DNA of 15,008 bases from Planctomycetota bacterium (GTDB lineage Bacteria > Planctomycetota > DG-23 > SLPQ01). Under the pieces are notes generated by a model that worked only from the letters and a program-made list of their open reading frames with translations, made no database searches and was not told where the DNA came from. The translations under genes were made by a program, and so were the position numbers. Location: positions 1-15,008 of the forward strand of contig JAGHCE010000049.1 of NCBI GenBank assembly GCA_021160625.1, written 5' to 3'. Positions 6,982-12,631 of this stretch are shown one piece after another; the stretch's first letter is position 1, and each line of letters opens with the position of its first letter.

Positions 6982-9782
6982 CAAACCGTCTCCTTTCTAG
7001 TCCGATCTATTCGAAGTCCTGTCTCGGGGTTTAAATACAGTTGATATTTCTCGAAGCGGCAAGTCCGAGATTCGTCAAAACAGAGCAAACGGTAGTGGCG
7101 CAAGAGAGAGCTCCTTCGCCAAGAGCAAGGTATCGCTCCTCGCTCAATTAGTAGCGGCGCCAACGCGCGATGCGAGATGCGGAGTGAATTTCGCAGCAGC
7201 GCGGCATCTGACTCTAAGGACTGCATCACGTTAACATCAACGGGAAAACAACCTGCCTGGTCAAGCGTTGTATTCTCGTCTTGCTGATAGAGGCAAACAC
7301 AATTGACACTTGGGAGTTCGCTGGGGCGAGTTAGAGCTTGTCGCGTGCGATGGGCTTCAGGGTTGTCTTCCTCGAGATCACGATTGAAGTCCTCCAGTAT
7401 GCCATCCTCGTAGAATGGCGGCAGAATGCTGTTATCGTTGGCCATTGAAATGTAGGAATCGAGTCTTGTCCTGAATCGCTCACGTGCCTCTTCGCACGAT
7501 TTCCGAAGTCTAGGACTCATGCCTTTGGGCAGCAATACTGCTCCATAGACAGAGTTTACAAGCGTCTCAATATCTTGTGGAATTGTGACGTGGGAGCAAT
7601 CCTTCAGGGATAGCCAGGAGCGGAGCAACACATGGCTCCAATCGCCACCGTAGACTGCCTCCGTACCACCGTCGAAGACCGGCACACCGTCTTCCTCTCG
7701 CTCGGGGGCGCAAATCCAGAGAGTCGGTTCACAGAGGGTCGCGGGCCGGTCGTCGCGAGAATGACGATGCAGGCGGCCGGCGCGCTGGAGAATAAGGTCC
7801 ACGGGTGCCATGTCGGTAACCATGAGGTCGAAGTCGAGGTCGAGACTTTGCTCAATCACCTGTGTGGCGACGAGGACGGCGCGACGGGGGCGGTAGACCT
7901 CTTTGCCACTCTCTTCACCGCAATCAACAGTATCGTCCGGCTTGCCGAAGCGCAGGAGCGCGCGTTTCTCGCGCGCCTCACGATCTTTGAACAGGTAGCG
8001 AGCATGGAAAAGGTCGAGTTCGGGATGTCCGTCACCGGCATCGGCTTGCGGGAAGTAGGGTTTGAGCGCCTGGTAGACGCGCTGGGCGCGGTCGACCGTG
8101 CTGCAGATAACGGCTGCACATCCGCCCTCAGCGAGGGCGCCTTGCAGCTGCGCGCCCAGGTGGAATGGTTGGCCTTCCGATTCCGGCAAGCGTCCGTCCA
8201 CCCACCTAACGCGAAGGTCTTTTGCAGAGCGCCGCGAAGTCTGCACGGTCCTTGCGCCATGCTGACTCCCGCACAGCCAGGTTACGCGCGGGTAGGGGTG
8301 CACCCTCAACAGGTTGTCCCAATCGGCTGACTCAAGTCCAGCTCCTCTGGCATAGGCTCTCATAAGCATCGCTGTCCTTTGTCTTGGGAGTGTCGCCGAG
8401 AGTAACACGACCGAACATCGCAGTGACCCCAGCCATTCGAGCAAGCGCTCCAACAGGGTGGCCATATAGGCGTCGTAGGCGTGGACTTCATCCACTATGA
8501 CAGTCTTGTTTGCCAGGCCAAAAAGGCGAACAAAGACGTGCCGTGTCTGGAGCACTGCGAGAAGGATCTGATCCACCGTACCGACGCCAAAAGGCGCCAA
8601 AAGCCCGCGCTTGCGATGCGTGAACCATTCGGCTGCCATGACATTAAGGGGACCTGTGGCCTCACTGTCGCCTTCGTCCGAGCCGATGCTGCCGAACGCC
8701 TCGAAGCGGGATGCATTCTCCCTAAGCATTTCAAACTCCGCTGAAAGCGACGCGTGTCCATGCAAGAGCATCAGATTGACCGCTTCATTCTCGTATCGCG
8801 CAGCAAGAAAATCCCGCACGCGGGTAAACATCTGGTTGCTGGTCGCTTGCGTTGGCAGGGCGAAGTAGCACCCGCGCTGTCCCAGCTTCACCGCCCACGA
8901 GTCGGCCAGACACATAGCCGCCTCGGTCTTGCCCTCGCCCATAGGCGCCTCGACAATTACCAGACCGGGTGCCTGAAGCCCGGCAGCCAACTCGGCTACG
9001 GTTTGCTGCAGATGGTTGGCGCCGTGCTTCCGCACGACTGGGAACAGCGCTTTCATCTCCCGCAGGCTGTCGGGCGGCGTCCAGCCTGACCAATGCAACA
9101 GTTCGAGGGCTTCGGCCGCCTTTCCGCGCGACCATTTCGCATAATCCCCCGGCTTGAGACTATCATTCTGCGGTTTGAAGAAGTCCTCATTCGACGCAAT
9201 CCAGTCCGCAACAGACACCAAGCCAGCCAACGCCGTTGCAACAGGTTGGGCAAGGCAGTTTATGGAAGGCACCGGCGGGCTGTCGAGTAACTCGTAAAGA
9301 CGCTTCGCAAGTGCCAGACGCTTCATGGACCAGCAAGGGCCGCCCAGTGTGCTTGGTGCAATGTGTTGCAATTCGGCACTTCTTGGGAAAACACCATGAT
9401 GCCCGCCGAGAACCGTCGCCAACTGACGAGCCAGTCCCTCTGTGTATCCGAATGCCTCCTGCAGAATGCAGGGAATAGTGGCAGCCGTGACCCAGCCATG
9501 CCTGATTGGAATGGCAACTTTATTCTGTTCCTGAAATTGAGGGAACGCCTTTCCTATGTCATGGAGTCCAGCCCAGAAAGCGAGAAGGCTTCCGGGCGTC
9601 ACGGAGTCATCGGCAAGCCCAACGGCTTCTGCGTAATACCTGCGCCCGTCCCGCTGGAGTACGATGTCCCATATCGCACCAGCCACATTGGCCGTGTCGA
9701 GCATGTGAAACAACAGTGGTCTTCTCTTCCCTGTATCCCTGACAGTTTTCCCCCATACCTGAAGCAGTTCTTGTTCATTCAT
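6981..9782 (-). CDS. cas3: CRISPR-associated nuclease-helicase Cas3 (type I-E)
   Basis: Cas3 is recruited to the Cascade R-loop, nicks the displaced strand and degrades the DNA while translocating. The 933-residue protein has an N-terminal HD nuclease domain with H26 (PLLFHMLDTA), the HD pair H74-D75 (GLHDIGKA), H128-H129 (GGHHG) and D193 (SVADWIASN). The SF2 helicase follows with Walker A APMGEGKT (279-286), DEVH at 431-434, SAT at 462-464, motif V around 638-652 (VATQVIEQSLDLDFD) and motif VI QRAGRLHRH (666-674). A C-terminal accessory domain fills the rest. All catalytic residues I can check are present. The start ATG overlaps an upstream cas3-like fragment by 8 nt, with GGGGAG 9 nt upstream. 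Homologues in E. coli are 888 residues, so the length is normal. Confidence 0.97.
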   Translation of the reverse strand: MNEQELLQVWGKTVRDTGKRRPLLFHMLDTANVAGAIWDIVLQRDGRRYYAEAVGLADDSVTPGSLLAFWAGLHDIGKAFPQFQEQNKVAIPIRHGWVTAATIPCILQEAFGYTEGLARQLATVLGGHHGVFPRSAELQHIAPSTLGGPCWSMKRLALAKRLYELLDSPPVPSINCLAQPVATALAGLVSVADWIASNEDFFKPQNDSLKPGDYAKWSRGKAAEALELLHWSGWTPPDSLREMKALFPVVRKHGANHLQQTVAELAAGLQAPGLVIVEAPMGEGKTEAAMCLADSWAVKLGQRGCYFALPTQATSNQMFTRVRDFLAARYENEAVNLMLLHGHASLSAEFEMLRENASRFEAFGSIGSDEGDSEATGPLNVMAAEWFTHRKRGLLAPFGVGTVDQILLAVLQTRHVFVRLFGLANKTVIVDEVHAYDAYMATLLERLLEWLGSLRCSVVLLSATLPRQRTAMLMRAYARGAGLESADWDNLLRVHPYPRVTWLCGSQHGARTVQTSRRSAKDLRVRWVDGRLPESEGQPFHLGAQLQGALAEGGCAAVICSTVDRAQRVYQALKPYFPQADAGDGHPELDLFHARYLFKDREAREKRALLRFGKPDDTVDCGEESGKEVYRPRRAVLVATQVIEQSLDLDFDLMVTDMAPVDLILQRAGRLHRHSRDDRPATLCEPTLWICAPEREEDGVPVFDGGTEAVYGGDWSHVLLRSWLSLKDCSHVTIPQDIETLVNSVYGAVLLPKGMSPRLRKSCEEARERFRTRLDSYISMANDNSILPPFYEDGILEDFNRDLEEDNPEAHRTRQALTRPSELPSVNCVCLYQQDENTTLDQAGCFPVDVNVMQSLESDAALLRNSLRISHRALAPLLIERGAIPCSWRRSSLLRHYRLLCFDESRTCRFEKYQLYLNPETGLRIDRTRKETV

Positions 9783-10077
9783 GATTCACCGCTCCCCGCG
9801 CGCAGAGGCCGGGGTGTCCACTGCTTAGTTTTTTCTGGAAAGACGGAGTCACCTTTCCAATATTGCTCAGGGATGCAAGAAAACTGACCCATCGCCGTGC
9901 ATCACAGTCTGGCAAGCACAGCCCGTTGACAACATGTTGGCGGAAGCCCGTCCCCACACAGCCGCTCCAGAGGGCCTCTGCTACAGCGCCGGTATTAAGA
10001 AGGTGACAGATGAGAGGGCATGCTGACGGGGGCCCATTCCTGGGCTTGGCCCATATGAATGTGTTAGGCTGCTTCAT
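9775..10077 (-). CDS. Truncated Cas3 HD-domain copy lacking the HD pair, probable remnant
   Basis: A 100-residue open frame, first in the operon and overlapping the start of cas3 by 8 nt. It lines up with the first ~85 residues of the adjacent Cas3: FIWAKPRNG with VWGKTVRDTG, PLICHLLNTGAVAEALW with PLLFHMLDTANVAGAIW, and FLASLSNIGKVTPSFQKK with FWAGLHDIGKAFPQFQEQ. The first histidine (H25) is kept, but the HD pair is replaced by S71-N72, and the helicase and the rest of the HD domain are missing. After ~residue 83 the similarity stops. No strong ribosome binding site precedes the ATG at 10077. I infer a leftover of an older or duplicated cas3 that has lost its activity; it might instead be a leader-type frame coupling translation into cas3, or an accessory protein. 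The homology is seen directly; any function is unknown. Confidence 0.6.
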   Translation of the reverse strand: MKQPNTFIWAKPRNGPPSACPLICHLLNTGAVAEALWSGCVGTGFRQHVVNGLCLPDCDARRWVSFLASLSNIGKVTPSFQKKLSSGHPGLCARGAVNHE

Positions 10078-10260
10078 GTCTTGTCACAGAGGCAAGAGTC
10101 AGTGTCCGTTGGTACGGCGTGGATGCAACCGGAAGCGAACCTGACCTTGCAGACACTCTGAAGTCCCCCAGACAGGGCGTCGGACGCGCTATCTAATAAT
10201 CGCAGCAGGAAACGTCCATCAGCCAGTTTACAGACACGCGACCCGCATAGTCTTCCCGGG
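10078..10260. other. Region upstream of the cas operon, no gene recognised
   Basis: This stretch should hold the promoter of the cas operon on the minus strand, but no convincing -35/-10 pair is visible there. Open frames on the minus strand across it are antisense to the RHS remnant and have no recognisable features. On the plus strand the frames are broken by several stops (for example TAATAA at 10195-10200). Confidence 0.4.
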
Positions 10261-10730
10261 CATGCCCTGGCGAAATCCGAAAGCGAGGGGTATGATAACA
10301 GAAACGTGTGACAAATTTCAACCGGCAGGACGACAAAAACGACAGACGCCCGCGGTAAACACACGACGTACGCCTGCGACAAGAACGGCAACCAGACGCT
10401 TGTGACGGATCCACTCTCCAACTCCACGACCTCGTACTTCTCATACTGCGGAGGTGGCGGGGGGTGCAGCGGCCCCCCGGTGTTCAACTGCTCCCTTACG
10501 ACGCGAACAGCACCCTTGCAGCAACATACATCACGCCTTCACTAGATCGGACCTTTCCCAGACAAGGTCCTGCAGCACGCACTACTACATGGCCGACGGC
10601 CTCGGCTCCGTAAGAAACCTCATCGACGCAAACGAAGTCACGCAAAACACATACGACTACTACGCCTTCGGCAAGGAACTGGGCTCCTGGACCGAAAACA
10701 ACCGCCCGCGATACAGCTCTCATCAGCGCC
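10261..10730 (+). pseudogene. RHS/YD-repeat protein remnant
   Basis: Two pieces of RHS-type repeat can be read in different frames. The first (about 10291-10440) reads GYDNRN, an in-frame TGA at 10309-10311, then TTDARGKHTTYACDKNGNQT and LVTDPLSNSTTSY, the YD-repeat pattern (YDxNGN...TDPLGN). Its frame ends at a TAG at 10543-10545. The second (about 10580-10730) reads HYYMADGLGSVRNLIDANE and then YDYYAFGKELGS, which is the conserved segment just before the end of an RHS core (DGLGSVR...YDYDAFG). The first stop, the frame change and the loss of the rest of the core show a decayed gene. RHS proteins are large secreted or surface shells, often toxin carriers. No toxin or immunity domain is recognisable here. 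Confidence 0.75.
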
Positions 10731-10970
10731 TCGCACATGTGGCACCCCCAGACCTTTGCGAAAGTCTCTTCGTCAGTCAGGCTGGGTTCAGGGGACGCGC
10801 GTTCCTGCAGACCTTCCACGACTTGGCAGCGGCACTCATCTGCTTCAAGAAATGGAACGCTCGTGGCAATGCCGTGACCTTCAATGCCTGGCGGTACGGG
10901 AGGAACAACATAAAGAGGGACGTCTGAGTCTTGCCATAGTCCAAGAGAAGCGACGTCCTTTTATCACTTC
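10731..10970. other. Non-coding or decayed stretch before the ABC gene, with an inverted repeat
   Basis: I recognise no protein in either strand; the plus frame following the RHS piece continues to a stop at about 10927 with sequence of no known family. An inverted repeat is present: GGACGTC at 10918-10924 and GACGTCC at 10952-10958, with a 27-nt loop and then TTTTAT at 10959-10964. It could be a weak terminator of the decayed RHS unit or an operator for the ABC operon; the long loop makes either uncertain. Confidence 0.35.
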
Positions 10971-10991
10971 GTGACAATGAGGAGTGGCGGT

Positions 10992-11978
10992 TTGACGGCT
11001 AATACCAAGGCGGAAACATTGTGGGGTGGTGAAGCGCCGGTCATTGAGGCCGACGGCCTTGGCAAAGTTTACAATGTTTCGCGTTTCAGCCGCTCTGAAG
11101 GTCTTTGGGCGCTCAGGAACGTTTCTTTCCAGATTGGTTCCGGCAGGATAGTAGGGCTTGTCGGACCCAACGGCGCAGGTAAGACCACGCTTATGACTTT
11201 GGCTGCCGGCATAGTTCGGCCAGCAGAGGGGCACATTTGCATCTGCGGCAATCCCTCACGGTCGATTGAGGCACAGCGTAGCCTTGGATACATGCCTGAG
11301 CAGCCGGCGTTTCTCGGATTGTACACACCAAAGGCCGTGCTGCGTTACCATGGAGCTCTGCTTGGTCTATCCAGAAACCGAATCCGCAGCGAGACAGACA
11401 AATTGCTCTGCCAGTTGGAATTAGAGCGGGCGGATAGGCCCACCTACGGATTCTCCCAGGGAATGAAACAACGGCTTTCCCTCGCTATGGCGCTGATGGG
11501 CGATCCTGAGATTCTCCTGCTTGACGAACCCAGTAACGGGTTAGACCCCATAGCCATCGTGAAACTGCGAGAGTTACTCATGGCTTTGTGCGCTGCGGGT
11601 AAGACCATACTCATAAGTTCGCATCGGCTGGGGGAACTCGATAGGCTCACTGAACATTTTATTTTTCTTAACCAGGGCAGGGTCGTCCGCATTGATGACA
11701 CAACGGCCTCCAGTAACAAGAAGTTGCTTAGAATCGGCCTGCTTGCCGGAGGAAGGGAACTCGCCGACATGCTGGCCGCACGCTTTTCGGTACTCGACAG
11801 CTCTGACACGCTGGCGATTGTCGCGGTGGGAGACGTGCACGACATCCCAACCGTGGTCAGGAAAGCGGTCCAAGCCGGTTTCGCCATTACGGAAGTGACT
11901 CTTCAAAAAGAGGATATCGAAGATGTTTTCGTTCGCCTCTACAAGGATGGAGACGCTTCATGCGAGCACGCGAGTTAG
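10992..11978 (+). CDS. ABC transporter ATP-binding protein
   Basis: An ABC ATPase of the exporter (CcmA/NatA-like) type that would power a membrane permease. Counting from the TTG at 10992 (328 residues): Walker A GPNGAGKTT at 58-66, Q-loop MPEQ with Q104, signature FSQGMKQ at 154-160, Walker B ILLLDEPSN at 174-182, and the switch histidine in SSHRLGELD (H211). The last ~80 residues form a small accessory domain ending EDIEDVFVRLYK, common in ABC-2 type ATPases. The TTG is chosen because GAGGAG (10979-10984) lies 7 nt upstream; GTG at 10971 and ATG at 10977 are in frame but without such a site. Its 3' end overlaps a permease start by 19 nt, but that partner is truncated. The substrate cannot be told. 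Confidence 0.9.
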   Translation: MTANTKAETLWGGEAPVIEADGLGKVYNVSRFSRSEGLWALRNVSFQIGSGRIVGLVGPNGAGKTTLMTLAAGIVRPAEGHICICGNPSRSIEAQRSLGYMPEQPAFLGLYTPKAVLRYHGALLGLSRNRIRSETDKLLCQLELERADRPTYGFSQGMKQRLSLAMALMGDPEILLLDEPSNGLDPIAIVKLRELLMALCAAGKTILISSHRLGELDRLTEHFIFLNQGRVVRIDDTTASSNKKLLRIGLLAGGRELADMLAARFSVLDSSDTLAIVAVGDVHDIPTVVRKAVQAGFAITEVTLQKEDIEDVFVRLYKDGDASCEHAS

Positions 11979-12103
11979 TGAAGGAAACGTTTTTCAGGAA
12001 ATCCTTCATCATTAGAGCACACGTGGTCTGGATGTCCGTTTACGTACTGTTTTTTCTGCTTCTTGTCTCTATAATACTCCCCGGAAACTGGGCCACCCCT
12101 TAA
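11960..12103 (+). pseudogene. ABC transporter permease, 5' fragment cut by IS remnant
   Basis: An ATG at 11960 overlaps the end of the ATPase gene and opens a frame reading MRARELVKETFFRKSF, followed by a hydrophobic helix around residues 22-40 (VVWMSVYVLFFLLLVSIIL). This is the usual start of an ABC-2 type permease: a short basic cytoplasmic segment, then the first membrane helix. After ~43 codons the sequence passes into an IS3-like end (from about 12089) and stops at TAA 12101-12103, so the rest of the permease is missing. The transporter is therefore probably inactive unless a permease is encoded elsewhere. Confidence 0.75.
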
Positions 12104-12380
12104 GGTGGAAGCGACCTCCTGGTAGACTAGGGCAAGCGAGGAGGTTGAGGCATGAGGCAACGGCGGCGATTCAGTGCAGCGTGGAAGAGCGCGGGTGGCT
12201 CGGGAGGCGCTCAAGGAGCGCAAGACCTTAGCCGAGTTGGCTGCGGAGTACGACGTGCATCCCAAGGAGATTTCGCAGTGGAAAAGGCAGCTTCTCGATG
12301 CGCTGCCGGAGGTTTTCTCCAAGCGGCGTGAGAGCGACCGGAAGGCCGAGGAGGCTCTCAAGGACCGGCTTTACCCATTG
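12089..12380 (+). mobile_element. IS3-family insertion sequence remnant, left end only
   Basis: The left end begins TGGGCCACCCCTTAAGGTGG, with the TG terminus usual for IS3-family elements, followed about 60 nt later by a broken orfA. The reading similar to orfA stops near 12374-12380, and neither orfB nor a matching right end (ending CA) is found downstream. The insertion point interrupts an ABC permease gene. The exact right border is an estimate from where the similarity ends. Confidence 0.65.
12152..12380 (+). pseudogene. IS3-family transposase OrfA, frameshifted and truncated
   Basis: The frame from ATG 12152 reads MRQRRRFSAAWK; the similarity then continues one frame over from 12189 with ARVAREALKERKTLAELA, then YDVHPKEISQWKRQLL and LPEVFSKRRES, ending DRLY. 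This is the helix-turn-helix N-terminal protein (OrfA) of IS3-family elements. One extra base near 12188 breaks the frame. The usual continuation after LY (a leucine-zipper-like helix and the OrfB DDE domain) is absent. It cannot support transposition. Confidence 0.75.
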
Positions 12381-12631
12381 CAATCTCGCCTTGCGCTGTC
12401 CCTGGCATCAAGAAAGCCCTGTGTTCATGCGGTTAAACGATGCATCATTATTTACAGACTGTGGTTTTCCTCCGGGAAATCCGGGCTCAGCGGCAATGCC
12501 GGTGGCGTTGCCGCTTGACAATATCTCAAATGGCTGTAACGTGTGTTGCCGGGGATGCATCGCGGGCGCTTTTTCCGCAAACCGCCGGGTCTGTGACCAG
12601 CAGGGACGCTCCGGTATCGAAGGGACGGCCG
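12381..12631. other. Intergenic stretch before the GH35 gene
   Basis: Apart from the possible promoter listed separately and a ribosome binding site, I see no gene in this stretch. Frames open across it on the plus strand are continuations of the broken transposase or have no recognisable pattern. Confidence 0.45.
12515..12542 (+). promoter_or_regulatory. Possible sigma-70-type promoter for the GH35 gene
   Basis: A perfect TTGACA at 12515-12520 is followed after 16 nt by TAACGT (12537-12542), a weak -10. It lies about 90 nt upstream of the GH35 start codon and on its strand. The poor -10 makes this tentative. Confidence 0.3.

Noticed and set aside
1..10077. Idea that the CRISPR locus is a novel subtype
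   Set aside because: Gene content, order, repeat type and catalytic residues match type I-E; only the extra cas3 stub and the cas1/cas2 overlap depart from it.
10074..10487. Minus-strand frame of 137 codons upstream of the cas operon
   Set aside because: It runs opposite to the RHS remnant and shows no recognisable protein pattern; considered a shadow.
10777..10977. Minus-strand 66-codon frame before the ABC gene
   Set aside because: No family recognised, no clear ribosome binding site; I could not separate it from chance.
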